Below, one piece after another: positions 1 through 8,329 of a stretch of DNA of 64,000 bases. Under the pieces are notes generated by a model. That model did no database searches. It worked only from the letters and a program-made list of their open reading frames with translations, and was not told the origin of the DNA. The DNA is from Alistipes sp. (lineage in GTDB: Bacteria > Bacteroidota > Bacteroidia > Bacteroidales > Rikenellaceae): NCBI GenBank assembly GCA_017631275.1, contig JAGBTQ010000003.1:280158-344157 (forward strand). Direction: 5' to 3'. A program made the translations under genes and the position numbers. Numbering within the stretch: position 1 is the stretch's first letter; every line of letters starts with the position of its first letter.

Positions 1-221
1 GCCTCGATCTGCTCGGGCGTAAGCTGCTTCTTAGGTTTCGACTTCTTTACTACTGAGCTATCGACTGCGGGCCTCTCAGCCTCTACACGCTCAACACTCT
101 GGCGAGGCTCAGCCCCACGGTTGAATACCATTGAACGGTACTCGCCGAAGTTGATAGCAGCAATAAGTATAACAACAAAAACTGCAATGGTGAATATCAC
201 ACCAATAACTCTCTTTATCAT
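1..221 (-). CDS. Small membrane-anchored protein of unknown function, C-terminus cut off by window edge
   Basis: The reading frame starts at the ATG on 219-221 and is still open at base 1, so only about 73 residues are visible. Residues 4-23 are one strongly hydrophobic segment (VIGVIFTIAVFVVILIAA), followed by a charged tail rich in Glu, Arg, Lys and Pro. This looks like an inner-membrane anchor with a soluble domain that would lie beyond the window. It starts 9 bases after the stop of the upstream protease gene and is probably co-transcribed with it. I do not recognise the family. Confidence 0.6.
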   Translation of the reverse strand, partial: MIKRVIGVIFTIAVFVVILIAAINFGEYRSMVFNRGAEPRQSVERVEAERPAVDSSVVKKSKPKKQLTPEQIE

Positions 222-230
222 AGATTTCAA

Positions 231-1913
231 CTATTTACGTTTTTTCTTAATCTCCTCGACGGCACGTTGTAGCACCTTGTCATTAGGATAGATATTGTAG
301 TAGAATGCCGCATCGCTAAGTGGCGTGTTACGACCAATATAGGCACGCAACTGAGCCGAGATAATCGAGCGCGAGGTGGCTATTTCCTTGCTGTTACGCT
401 TCACGCCGTGACGCTCGGCATATGCTACAAAATCTTCGACGAGGTTGTAGCGCTCAAACATTGAGTCGAGCTCCGAGAGGCTCTTTATAGCGTCGATATC
501 CTTGCGGTGACGGTCGGTAAAGTCAAGAGTGTAGCGATACAACACGTTCATATTCCACACCTTATTGTAGTAGGGCGTGATGCCGAGGGTGTCGAGCGGA
601 ATAAAGATGTCGGGCATGATGCCACCACCGCCATATACCGTGCGACCACCTGGCGTAGTGTACTTAAGCGAAGAGTCGAAGTGTATCGAATCTTGCGAGA
701 AGAACTCGTTGCGATTGTAGCGGTTGATGATATCCATCTGGTACGCCTCCTCGTCGCCATTTGTGTATGGCTTCTGTATTGAGCGTCCTGTTGGCGTGTA
801 GTAGCGAGCTACCGTGAGGCGCATTGCCGAGCCGTCGTCAAATGGTATCTGTGTCTGCACCAGACCCTTGCCAAAGGTGCGTCGTCCGATTATTATGCCA
901 CGGTCATTATCCTGAACGGCACCTGCCAAAATCTCGCTCGACGAGGCACTAAACTCGTCAACAAGCACAACGACATCCAACTCAGGATACTTGCCATCTT
1001 TGCTGTACTCGCGCTGCTGTCGGCGCTGACGATCCTCAGTATAGACAATCAGCTTGCCCGAAGGAAGCAGGTCGTTTACGATGAGTATTGCCTGGTCGAG
1101 AAATCCTCCGCCATTGCCACGTAGGTCGATAATGAGCGACTCCATGCCCTCAGCCAAGAGCTTGTCGATAGCCTTGCGCATCTCCATGTGCGAGGTGCGT
1201 GAGAACTGCGAGAGGCGCACAAAGCCGATATTTGGCTTGTGGCGAAGCATGAACGATGTTTCGATAGAGTGTAGCTCGATAGCGCCACGCTCAACATCTA
1301 CCTCGACGAGCTCCTTGAGGCCATGACGCTGCAACGAGAGCTTCACGTGTGAGCGGCGAGGGCCTCGCATAAGGCGCACCATAGAGTCCTGCGGAATCTT
1401 CTGACCAGCAACATCACGTCCGTCGATACGCAGAATTCTGTCGCCAGCACGCAAGCCCGCCTTGTCGCTGGGGCCCTGCGGAATGACGCTGAGCACCATG
1501 ATAGTGTCGGTCGAGGCGTTAAAGACGATGCCTATGCCGTCGAACTCACCCTCGAGCGACTCGTTGACGCTCTTAAAATCCTTGGCAGGGATAAACTCCG
1601 AGTGTGGGTCGAGCTCCGAGAGAAGTTTCGGAATAACCCTATCGTAGATTGTGTCGAGCTTAATCTCGTCGACATAGTAGCCACGTATGGCGCTTATGGT
1701 CTGCACCATCTTGTCGCTAAGCGTGAGGTAACGCTCAAGGTTTTCGAGGTCGGTAGCGAACTGCGCCATCTCGCTGTTGTTGCGCTCCATAGCCTCCCAA
1801 TACTTATTTAGTCGGGCATGCTCAATGACCCTACCCAAAAATATTGAGCAGAGAACAATGGCAACAAGACCTAAGGCATACCACGCCTTGCGATTACCTT
1901 TTAGCTTAAACAT
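231..1913 (-). CDS. C-terminal processing peptidase, S41 family (CtpA/Prc-like)
   Basis: A 560-residue periplasmic serine protease. An N-terminal membrane anchor lies at about residues 11-29. A PDZ domain at about 115-200 would hold the substrate C-terminus. The S41 core follows, with a serine-rich catalytic block DEFSASSSE at 319-327 and the lysine in FGKGLVQ at 347-353; Ser-Lys dyads are the known chemistry of this family. The glycine motif DLRGNGGG near 263-270 is also typical. Family members trim or degrade envelope proteins in a tail-specific way; the substrate here is unknown. The gene follows a DUF3078 barrel gene by 34 bases and precedes a small membrane gene by 9 bases, suggesting one transcript. 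Confidence 0.92.
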   Translation of the reverse strand: MFKLKGNRKAWYALGLVAIVLCSIFLGRVIEHARLNKYWEAMERNNSEMAQFATDLENLERYLTLSDKMVQTISAIRGYYVDEIKLDTIYDRVIPKLLSELDPHSEFIPAKDFKSVNESLEGEFDGIGIVFNASTDTIMVLSVIPQGPSDKAGLRAGDRILRIDGRDVAGQKIPQDSMVRLMRGPRRSHVKLSLQRHGLKELVEVDVERGAIELHSIETSFMLRHKPNIGFVRLSQFSRTSHMEMRKAIDKLLAEGMESLIIDLRGNGGGFLDQAILIVNDLLPSGKLIVYTEDRQRRQQREYSKDGKYPELDVVVLVDEFSASSSEILAGAVQDNDRGIIIGRRTFGKGLVQTQIPFDDGSAMRLTVARYYTPTGRSIQKPYTNGDEEAYQMDIINRYNRNEFFSQDSIHFDSSLKYTTPGGRTVYGGGGIMPDIFIPLDTLGITPYYNKVWNMNVLYRYTLDFTDRHRKDIDAIKSLSELDSMFERYNLVEDFVAYAERHGVKRNSKEIATSRSIISAQLRAYIGRNTPLSDAAFYYNIYPNDKVLQRAVEEIKKKRK

Positions 1914-1947
1914 AGACTATGCCACCCGCAAAAATCGCGCCTACAGA

Positions 1948-2985
1948 CTACTTATTCTTGAATGTATAGGTCAAACCAACTGACAACATTGACTGGAGCT
2001 GAAGCTTCTGATACTCAGCCTTGTTGTAGTATAGCTGAACGTAGATCTGTGTAGAGATATACTTTGTTGCCTTGATGTCGAAGGTGTTCTCCCAACGAAG
2101 CGTAGGAGCAATGTCCGAAATAGTTTTTGACGATAGGCCTGTAATCCAACCGTAGAATGAATAAGCTGTAGTACGGTAGCGCAACCAGCCATTCTTACCC
2201 CATGTCTTGTCGAAATCGAGCTGAACTGAAAGACCACCCTCATACTTCTGGCGTAAAGGAGCTGCCACGCCATAGTCCTTAGATGTTCCCTGGTCGATGC
2301 GATATGTTGCACTCATCGCAATAGGCGCGAGATTAACCTTTAGTGGGAATCGCTCAGAAGGGAGAATGTAGGTAAAACCGAGTGATGCATCGAGGTAACC
2401 TGGAGTCATGAAGTTAGATACTCGCTGGTTGCCCAACTGCTTGTCGCCACGAGCCTCGTAGCCACGAGCAAACTGAGTACGGAACTTAACGTTAGCACCA
2501 TACGACCAGTTCTTAACCAAGGCCCACTGAGGAGATGTAGAGAGGGCAATCTCATCGACATTCTTAAACCATACGCCCCTCTGCTCGCCATTAAGGTCGA
2601 TCTTGGTGTTGTTATAGCCGAACTTAGCCGCAGCAGTGTTGGTGAGGGTAAAGCGGCCATGCTTGTATGTGTGCAAGAAGTTGAGGTTGGCAAGAACGGT
2701 GATTGTATTGTCGCCCGCTGCCTGCCATGACTTGCTGAATGCTGTGAGCGAGCCGTGGAGGTTAGCCGTGAAGTCAACGGTGTTGCGCTCCTGACGAAGC
2801 AAAATGCGCTCGGCACGACGCTTAGCCTCAGAGTCGATGTCTACCGACACGTCGCCCTGCTTCATGCTGTTGTCAAATACTACAGCCTCCGATGCTGTGT
2901 CAACATTATCTACTGATACCTGTGCAAATAGGTTGGTAGCTGGCATAATCATAGCCAATACTAGAAGGGTAAAAATCTTCTTCAT
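1948..2985 (-). CDS. DUF3078 outer-membrane beta-barrel protein
   Basis: A 345-residue secreted protein. Residues 1-21 form a Sec signal peptide ending in LFAQ. The rest alternates short amphipathic strands with aromatic ends and finishes with a C-terminal aromatic-rich strand (LTYTFKNK), the pattern of an outer-membrane barrel. The sequence resembles the Bacteroidota family DUF3078, whose function is not known. A charged stretch around residues 45-65 could be a periplasmic plug or linker. It has its own TATCTTTG promoter at 3023-3030 and heads the transcript that includes the S41 protease. Confidence 0.8.
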   Translation of the reverse strand: MKKIFTLLVLAMIMPATNLFAQVSVDNVDTASEAVVFDNSMKQGDVSVDIDSEAKRRAERILLRQERNTVDFTANLHGSLTAFSKSWQAAGDNTITVLANLNFLHTYKHGRFTLTNTAAAKFGYNNTKIDLNGEQRGVWFKNVDEIALSTSPQWALVKNWSYGANVKFRTQFARGYEARGDKQLGNQRVSNFMTPGYLDASLGFTYILPSERFPLKVNLAPIAMSATYRIDQGTSKDYGVAAPLRQKYEGGLSVQLDFDKTWGKNGWLRYRTTAYSFYGWITGLSSKTISDIAPTLRWENTFDIKATKYISTQIYVQLYYNKAEYQKLQLQSMLSVGLTYTFKNK

Positions 2986-3022
2986 ATGTTTGAGTTTTAA
3001 TAATTATCTATGATAACGACTA

Positions 3023-3030
3023 CAAAGATA
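3023..3030 (-). promoter_or_regulatory. -7 promoter element for the DUF3078 gene
   Basis: Read on the minus strand this is TATCTTTG, an exact match to the Bacteroidota TAnnTTTG element. It predicts a leader of roughly 30 bases before the ATG at 2985. It lies back to back with the nfo promoter, 11 bases apart. Confidence 0.65.
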
Positions 3031-3041
3031 TAAATTTTTCG

Positions 3042-3049
3042 TATCTTTG
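3042..3049 (+). promoter_or_regulatory. -7 promoter element for nfo-mntP
   Basis: TATCTTTG, exact match to TAnnTTTG, placed 22 bases before the nfo ATG. The upstream -33 part of this promoter must overlap the -7 region of the divergent DUF3078 promoter. Confidence 0.65.
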
Positions 3050-3071
3050 TACAAATTAAGCACGATAAAAT

Positions 3072-3917
3072 ATGAAATATTTTGGAGCACACGTAAGTGC
3101 ATCGGGCGGTGTGGAGAATGCCGTTCGCAATGCAAAAGATATAGGGGCAACAGCCTTTGCCCTCTTTACAAAAAATCAGCGTCAGTGGTTAGCCCCCGAG
3201 CTTACCCCTTCGCAGATAGAGATATTTAAGCAGGCTATGGCCGAGGCTGGCTACACCGCAGCACAGGTGTTGCCACACGATAGCTACCTGATCAACCTCG
3301 GACACCCCGACGAAGATGGCCTCGAGAAGTCGCGTGAGTCGTTTTTCGAGGAGATGCACCGTTGCGAGCTTCTTGGCCTCGACCGCCTTAACTTCCACCC
3401 TGGTAGCCACCTCAAGCGCATCGACGAGGAGGGCTCGCTAAAGCGTATTGCCGAGTCGATAAACATGGCTTTGGAGCGCTCAAAGGGCGTTACGGCAGTG
3501 TTGGAAAACACCGCAGGACAGGGCTCAAACCTCGGCTTTAAGTTCGAACACTTGGCATACATTATCGACCGAGTGGAGGACAAGAGCCGTGTGGGCGTAT
3601 GTCTTGACACGTGCCACTCGTTTGCTGCGGGCTACGACCTACGCACTCGCGAGGCGTGCGACGCTACGTTTGAGGAGTTTGAGCGCATCGTAGGTTTCAA
3701 ATACCTTCGTGGTATGCACCTCAACGACGCTATGCGCCCCTTGGGTAGCCGCATCGACCGCCACTCACCGCTTGGCGATGGCGAGATTGGCTGGGAGTGC
3801 TTCAAATATATAGCCCAAGACCCACGCTTCGACAACATACCCCTAATTCTCGAGACCCCCGACGAGGAGCGCTGGGCTAAGGAGATTGAGTTGTTGAACA
3901 ACTTTTCAAAATTATAA
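3072..3917 (+). CDS. nfo: Endonuclease IV, apurinic/apyrimidinic endonuclease
   Basis: A 281-residue TIM-barrel enzyme that cuts the backbone 5' of abasic sites in base excision repair. It has the family's usual length and zinc-ligand motifs: HVSASGG near the start, LNFHPGS, the glutamate in [38 protein letters not shown] and the final glutamate in LILETPD. The start was chosen as the ATG giving [10 protein letters not shown], typical for the family; an out-of-frame ATG lies upstream. The mntP gene follows after 9 bases, so both are likely read from the promoter at 3042. Confidence 0.95.
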   Translation: MKYFGAHVSASGGVENAVRNAKDIGATAFALFTKNQRQWLAPELTPSQIEIFKQAMAEAGYTAAQVLPHDSYLINLGHPDEDGLEKSRESFFEEMHRCELLGLDRLNFHPGSHLKRIDEEGSLKRIAESINMALERSKGVTAVLENTAGQGSNLGFKFEHLAYIIDRVEDKSRVGVCLDTCHSFAAGYDLRTREACDATFEEFERIVGFKYLRGMHLNDAMRPLGSRIDRHSPLGDGEIGWECFKYIAQDPRFDNIPLILETPDEERWAKEIELLNNFSKL

Positions 3918-3926
3918 TTTCGAGAT

Positions 3927-4484
3927 ATGGGAATTGCAGAGATTTTGTTGATAGGCTTTGGCTTGGCAATGGACGCCACGGCAGTATCTATTGGCAAGGG
4001 TTTGAGTGTTAAGCGAGTAGAGACATCGCATGTACTAAAGGTGGGCTTGTGGTTTGGTGGCTTTCAGGCGCTCATGCCCATCGTAGGTTACTTGCTCGCC
4101 AAGCAGTTTGCAAGCTTTGTGGTGGGTGTTGACCACTGGATAGCCTTTGGACTACTGCTACTTATCGGCCTTAACATGATACGTGAGACAATATGGGGCG
4201 ACGATGATGATGCAAACGATGACTTCAGCATTCGCACCATGGCGCTAATGGCCGTAGCTACGAGCATCGACGCACTGGCCGTGGGCGTTAGCTTTGCCTT
4301 TATTCATGCCAACATATGGGTTGCCTCGGCAGTTATCGGCATTGTGACATTTGCCCTATCGGCAGCGGGTTTGTATCTCGGCCGTAAGATTGGCTCACGC
4401 CTCGGCTCGAAGGCGGGATTGCTGGGTGGCTTGGTGCTTATTGGCATCGGCATTAAGATCCTCATTGAGCACCTAAACCACTAG
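3927..4484 (+). CDS. mntP: Putative manganese efflux pump MntP
   Basis: A 185-residue inner-membrane protein with six predicted helices arranged as two repeats of three. Each repeat carries the conserved acidic signature of the family: GLAMDATAVSIGKG near residues 12-25 and TSIDALAVGVSFAF near 112-125. MntP proteins export Mn2+ and are often controlled by a Mn riboswitch, but no such RNA fits here because the gene follows nfo by 9 bases. A bidirectional terminator closes the unit at 4504-4537. Confidence 0.9.
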   Translation: MGIAEILLIGFGLAMDATAVSIGKGLSVKRVETSHVLKVGLWFGGFQALMPIVGYLLAKQFASFVVGVDHWIAFGLLLLIGLNMIRETIWGDDDDANDDFSIRTMALMAVATSIDALAVGVSFAFIHANIWVASAVIGIVTFALSAAGLYLGRKIGSRLGSKAGLLGGLVLIGIGIKILIEHLNH

Positions 4485-4503
4485 TAACGAGAGCATAAAA
4501 ACG

Positions 4504-4537
4504 ATACTGGGCAGCTAAAAGCTACCCAGTATTTTTT
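4504..4537. terminator. Bidirectional terminator between mntP and a convergent gene
   Basis: A 12-base-pair stem (4504-4515 with 4521-4532, one mismatch or G-U) around a five-base loop is followed by a T run to 4537 and has an A run on the other side (4497-4501). The stop codon of the minus-strand gene at 4515 lies inside the stem. Confidence 0.85.
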
Positions 4538-4799
4538 GTAGATATGCCACCCCTCGGCGATAGACATCCTCGACAATAGCACTAACATCGTAGACCGTAT
4601 CGAGGCGACGATGCCACAGATGCATGGTGCGACGTATGGAGCAAAAGTATAGTATTGTGGCACTAAGAGCATATATCGCCCCGACGATAAGCAGTGCAAG
4701 GGCAAGGCTCTCGACAAGCGGTGTGAGCACCACCACAAGGGCTCCACTTAGGAACATGAGTCCTAAAATCAGCACAACGACAAACAGAAGCATCGACAT
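4515..4799 (-). CDS. Small two-helix membrane protein of unknown function
   Basis: A 94-residue protein with two hydrophobic segments, about residues 3-26 and 30-53, joined by a short turn. A basic/amphipathic C-terminal helix follows, beginning at RRTMHLWHRRLD. No family is recognised with confidence; the architecture is holin-like but no phage genes are near. It lies 30 bases downstream of a YtxH-type gene, and such pairs of small envelope proteins are common in Bacteroidota. The stop codon sits inside the shared terminator hairpin. Confidence 0.6.
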   Translation of the reverse strand: MSMLLFVVVLILGLMFLSGALVVVLTPLVESLALALLIVGAIYALSATILYFCSIRRTMHLWHRRLDTVYDVSAIVEDVYRRGVAYLQKILGSF

Positions 4800-4829
4800 A
4801 CCTTATCGTAGATTGGGTGGCTAACCATG

Positions 4830-5015
4830 TTACTTGTTCTCAGCGTCGCAGTGACAGCCGAGGTCGGCACGCATTCTTGCCTCAGCCTCGCTCACAGCAT
4901 CACGAATTTTGTGACGAAGCTCCTTGCCAGTTGTAGGGGTCACGAGCACTGCTACCATAGCTCCGACAAGGGCACCACCCAAAGCCGAGAGCAGACATAA
5001 TGAAGATTGTTTCAT
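4830..5015 (-). CDS. YtxH domain protein, small membrane-anchored
   Basis: A 61-residue protein. Residues 6-27 form one membrane segment rich in Ala, Gly, Leu and Val, followed by a TPTTGKELRHKI turn typical of YtxH (a glycine/threonine turn then an amphipathic charged helix). The C-terminal part is charged and ends in CHCDAENK. YtxH proteins are often stress-induced in other bacteria, but their molecular job is unknown. Probably co-transcribed with the downstream two-helix membrane gene. Confidence 0.7.
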   Translation of the reverse strand: MKQSSLCLLSALGGALVGAMVAVLVTPTTGKELRHKIRDAVSEAEARMRADLGCHCDAENK

Positions 5016-5093
5016 AGTTGTAAATTTTAAATGTTGTACACCTCTTCAACAACAAATCCTAAGCCACAACTACGGCGAGTAACAAAAAAATTG

Positions 5094-5101
5094 TATCTTT
5101 G
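5094..5101 (+). promoter_or_regulatory. -7 promoter element immediately before the SLOG gene
   Basis: TATCTTTG, exact match to TAnnTTTG. It ends only four bases before the ATG at 5106, so the predicted transcript start falls on or very near the start codon. I see no clear -33 TTTG at the expected distance. Confidence 0.5.
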
Positions 5102-5105
5102 TAGT

Positions 5106-5597
5106 ATGAATGATTTAGTACCATACGTAGTAGCCTTCACGGGTCACCGCACCTACTCACGCCACAACGACCAGCTAATAGGGCAGTGGGTTGAGAGGCT
5201 ATACGGGGCGGGGGCGCGTAGGTTTCGTGTGGGCATGGCTGAGGGCTTCGACCTTGCAGCAGCAAGTGTTGTGTTAACCGAGAAGAGCAAGCACGCAGAC
5301 ATCGAACTGGAGGTGTTTATACCGTGGCGAGGCTTCGAGCAGATATTTAGCGAGAGCAATCGCCGACTATACTCACTTATCGTTGAGCGCGCTACACTTG
5401 TACACTACCTCTCTGAGAGCTACTATCATGGGGTGTATCAGGAGCGCAATGAGGCTATGGTTCGTGGGGCAGACTATGTTATAGCGTGGTGGAATGGCAA
5501 GCCAAGTGGCACAGCAAATACGGTGCGCTACGCCCGAGAGATTGGCTGCCCCGTAAAAAATATCTTCGATAGTCAGCAACTTGAACTCGACATATAA
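5106..5597 (+). CDS. DUF1273/YpsA-like SLOG-fold protein
   Basis: A 163-residue protein using the ATG at 5106; the upstream in-frame ATG at 5031 would add a non-conserved tail and lie before the promoter. The start VAFTGHR, the middle GMAEGFDLAAA, the proline-containing FIPW and the late YVIAWWNGKPSGT with TANTVRYA match the DUF1273/YpsA group of SLOG proteins. That fold binds nucleotide-derived ligands. In Bacillus subtilis YpsA affects cell division, but the ligand is unknown. It appears to be a single-gene transcript ending in the terminator at 5596-5630. Confidence 0.8.
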   Translation: MNDLVPYVVAFTGHRTYSRHNDQLIGQWVERLYGAGARRFRVGMAEGFDLAAASVVLTEKSKHADIELEVFIPWRGFEQIFSESNRRLYSLIVERATLVHYLSESYYHGVYQERNEAMVRGADYVIAWWNGKPSGTANTVRYAREIGCPVKNIFDSQQLELDI

Positions 5598-5630
5598 AAA
5601 TATCCGACCTTGTAGGGCCGGATATTTTTT
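5596..5630. terminator. Bidirectional terminator between the SLOG gene and yeiH-like gene
   Basis: An outer A/T-rich stem plus a TATCCG/CGGATA core around a GACC-TTGTA-GGGC inner hairpin, with an A run on the left and a T run on the right. It serves both converging genes; the yeiH-like stop codon begins at its edge. Confidence 0.85.
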
Positions 5631-7056
5631 ATTCAGTGGCTTGAAGTCTTGTAAACTCTTGCACCTCAACATCGCTCTCGGTTTGGGCGGGCTCAACGGG
5701 GATAACCACAACCGAGGTATCTAAGGTTGGCGCTTCGACACTCTCCACACTCTTCTCATTAGGCTTTGCAGGCCACAAGGCGGGTTTTACAACGCCAAAC
5801 ATGAGCCATGCCACGAAGAGTGTAAATATGATATTAAAGAGCTGAGTACCAAGGAACGAGAACAAGATGTTGCGATTTTCGCGCGACACGATATCCTTTA
5901 GGCGGGTATCCATACCGATGCAGACAAACGACAACGAGAAGAAGAACGTTGAGAAGTTCTTAGCCATCGAGGTCTCGATAATCTTGCCATTGCCACCCAC
6001 AGTAAGCATGTCATTCGACTGCAAGATGCTAAAGAGGGCTGATGCAAGGACAAAGCCGAGGATAAACTTCGGAAACTTCTCCCACACGATGCCCAGCGAT
6101 GGGCGCTGCATGCCACCACCCTCGCCCGAGCGAGCCGAGAGATAGAGGGCAATGAAGAATGCCACAACGCCGATAAGCACATTCTGCGTAGCCTTAACCA
6201 CGATAGCCGTCTTCTGCGCAAGCTCGCCTGCCATCTCTGACGAGGCACCCACGCCCGACGTGGTGTCGATCGTACCACCAATCCACGCACCCGTAATCTC
6301 GCTCTGAAGAAGTGGGTCGTCGGTTAAGAGGGGTACAATCATAGATGCGAGCCATGGCATAAGGTAGATCATCGGCACAACGACGATAAGCACCACCGAG
6401 GTGATATACGAGAGATACTTCTTCTCAGTACCTGCAACACCTGCCGCTGTGATACATGCCGAGACACCGCATATCGAACAACCGCTTGCAAGGGTCATTG
6501 CCGTAGCACGCTCCACCTTAAGCTTGCGCGCTATGTTGTAGCCGAAGAACCAGACAACGGCAACAACGATAACTGCCTGGATAAGACCCGCAGCACCCGA
6601 CTTCATAACATCGGAGAAGAGCACCGTAGCACCAAGGCAGACAACGCCTATCTTGATGAAGAACTCGCCCTGAATGGCTGGCTTAAGCCACTCGGGGATA
6701 TGAAAGAGGTTGCGAATGATAAGTCCGAAGATTACCGAGAAGAAAACAGCCTCGAAGCCATAGTACTTCACAGCGTCGATCTTGGCTATCCACTGCGCAA
6801 GAAGGGCAATCAAAAACACAACGATAAACGATGGTATAATACCCTTTACCGACCTATCTAACAGGCGGTTACCTACGTACAACAGCACAAAGGCTATCAC
6901 GAAGAATACCGCGATGTCGAACCATGCTCCAAGCTCGGTGAGGTCTGCCGAAATCTTGACACCACCACCGGGGAGCAGTGACGACAAGGCCGCAAATGCA
7001 ATGAGGGGGATACTCAAAAAGGTTGTTACCCAGTCTTCGGTTAAAAACTTTTTCAT
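5629..7056 (-). CDS. YeiH family putative sulfate exporter (UPF0324)
   Basis: A 475-residue inner-membrane protein with about ten to eleven hydrophobic helices. Family motifs seen include FGLIIRNLFHIPEW, a CSICGVSACIT loop and TSGVGASS. The family is annotated as putative sulfate exporter, but direct evidence of substrate is limited. The last 45 residues form a soluble acidic tail rich in Val, Glu and Thr that is longer than the core family needs. It follows the porin gene by 17 bases, so an oxyanion-type porin and this exporter are probably made together. Confidence 0.85.
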   Translation of the reverse strand: MKKFLTEDWVTTFLSIPLIAFAALSSLLPGGGVKISADLTELGAWFDIAVFFVIAFVLLYVGNRLLDRSVKGIIPSFIVVFLIALLAQWIAKIDAVKYYGFEAVFFSVIFGLIIRNLFHIPEWLKPAIQGEFFIKIGVVCLGATVLFSDVMKSGAAGLIQAVIVVAVVWFFGYNIARKLKVERATAMTLASGCSICGVSACITAAGVAGTEKKYLSYITSVVLIVVVPMIYLMPWLASMIVPLLTDDPLLQSEITGAWIGGTIDTTSGVGASSEMAGELAQKTAIVVKATQNVLIGVVAFFIALYLSARSGEGGGMQRPSLGIVWEKFPKFILGFVLASALFSILQSNDMLTVGGNGKIIETSMAKNFSTFFFSLSFVCIGMDTRLKDIVSRENRNILFSFLGTQLFNIIFTLFVAWLMFGVVKPALWPAKPNEKSVESVEAPTLDTSVVVIPVEPAQTESDVEVQEFTRLQATE

Positions 7057-7073
7057 AAGCGACTATAGGTCGA

Positions 7074-8144
7074 TTAGAATATTGCTGACACAAGGAGGTT
7101 TACGCCTGGAGTGTTGCGATCTGAGGCGTGGTTCAATGTGTACGAAGCGTTAAGCTGCAAGCGCAAGAACTTATATGGCTTATATACGCCACCAAGCGTG
7201 ATGCGCTCCTCGTTGAGGATGTTAGCCTCGTCACGGATAAACTCGTAGCGAGCAGCCACCGACCATGGCTTCTCGAAGTGGTAGCCCGCCAAGGCGTAGA
7301 GGGTGTTGGTGAGGTTGCCACCGAAGTTAGCCTGTGCAAACTCCGAACGTGCAACCCAGTGGCGTGAGTTGTACCACGCACCTACCGACCAGCGTGGAGC
7401 CTCAAAATGATTAGCAATCTTTCTGGTTTTCAATTCAGGCAACAGCGACTGCTCATTTATAGCGATGTAATCCTCCTCTTTGACAGTTGTCGTCTTAGCA
7501 TACATATACGATGCAGAGATAGATAGATCCTTGATAGGCTTAACGATAATGCGACCTACGAAGTCCTTCGATGAGTTGTTATCCTTAACGTTGATACCCG
7601 CACCGTTGAATACGCCTACATTATAGTTAATAATGTTGTAGCCCTCGCGCTGGATAAAGCCGCCATAGAGCTGTGCGCCGATGTCACGACCTGTGGCTGC
7701 AATGCCGTCATACTTGTTGGCGTTGCGAGTGAGATACATCGTGAGGTATGAGTACTCGATAAACTCGAATGTTGTAGGGCCACAAAGCTCGTTTTCCATG
7801 GCAAAAGGCAGCTTGTTCTGACCCAACTGTATGTTAAGCTCGTTGAGAGGCTTATAGCGGAAGTAGAGGTCGCAAATCTTTGGTGAGCCAGCCATATCTA
7901 CCTGAAGGCGGAAGTCCATCTTCTCCTGGAGGAAGTTGCCCGTGAGACTCACACGTGCGCGCTTAAGATAGAATGTGGTAGTTGGGTCGTTAGCCTCGTT
8001 CCACTCGAAGCCCGCCTGCAAATATCCTGAGAGCGTCATGTGCTCATTAGCAAACGACTTAACCTTCTCTGCTGTAGTCTGTGCCTCGGCAGCATAGCCC
8101 ACCGCCATGGCAGCAATAATAAGTAATAATGCTCTTAGTTTCAT
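7074..8144 (-). CDS. Phosphate-selective porin O/P-like outer-membrane protein
   Basis: A 356-residue barrel using the ATG at 8144, which gives the signal peptide MKLRALLLIIAAMAVGYAAEAQ; an upstream in-frame start would put a non-signal tail in front. The mature part resembles OprP/OprO porins: LSGYLQAGFEW, the YLKRARVSLTGNF strand, FRLQVDMAG, IQLGQNKLPFAMEN and regular aromatic beta strands to a C-terminal phenylalanine (LLVSAIF). Such porins pass anions such as phosphate, but selectivity cannot be read here. Promoter at 8175-8182; yeiH-like gene follows. Confidence 0.82.
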   Translation of the reverse strand: MKLRALLLIIAAMAVGYAAEAQTTAEKVKSFANEHMTLSGYLQAGFEWNEANDPTTTFYLKRARVSLTGNFLQEKMDFRLQVDMAGSPKICDLYFRYKPLNELNIQLGQNKLPFAMENELCGPTTFEFIEYSYLTMYLTRNANKYDGIAATGRDIGAQLYGGFIQREGYNIINYNVGVFNGAGINVKDNNSSKDFVGRIIVKPIKDLSISASYMYAKTTTVKEEDYIAINEQSLLPELKTRKIANHFEAPRWSVGAWYNSRHWVARSEFAQANFGGNLTNTLYALAGYHFEKPWSVAARYEFIRDEANILNEERITLGGVYKPYKFLRLQLNASYTLNHASDRNTPGVNLLVSAIF

Positions 8145-8174
8145 CTTTAGTTGTTTTAAAAAAAAATCTGAGGG

Positions 8175-8182
8175 CAAAGATA
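8175..8182 (-). promoter_or_regulatory. -7 promoter element for porin-yeiH operon
   Basis: Minus-strand TATCTTTG, exact match to TAnnTTTG, giving a leader of about 25-30 bases before the ATG at 8144. This position also supports the shorter porin start. Confidence 0.65.
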
Positions 8183-8265
8183 GCAAATATTATTCCAATA
8201 ATTAAATAGTAGAAATACCTAAATTATAAGTTAGCACCTCGAACGGGAGTATTATGGCTCTTTCT

Positions 8266-8304
8266 CCAAAAAAAGGGGTGAGTACCCATGCGGATACCCA
8301 CCCC
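8266..8304 (-). terminator. Terminator of the GH13 lipoprotein gene
   Basis: A 13-base-pair stem (8275-8287 with 8292-8304, two G-U type pairs) is followed on the minus strand by a run of U from the A tract at 8266-8274. It sits about 25 bases after the amylase stop. Confidence 0.85.
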
Positions 8305-8329
8305 TTGGGAAAACCTATATTACAATGAA

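Noticed and set aside
4515-5015. Prophage holin remnant
   Set aside because: The two-helix protein looks holin-like, but the neighbours are a YtxH gene and housekeeping genes and no other phage gene is present.
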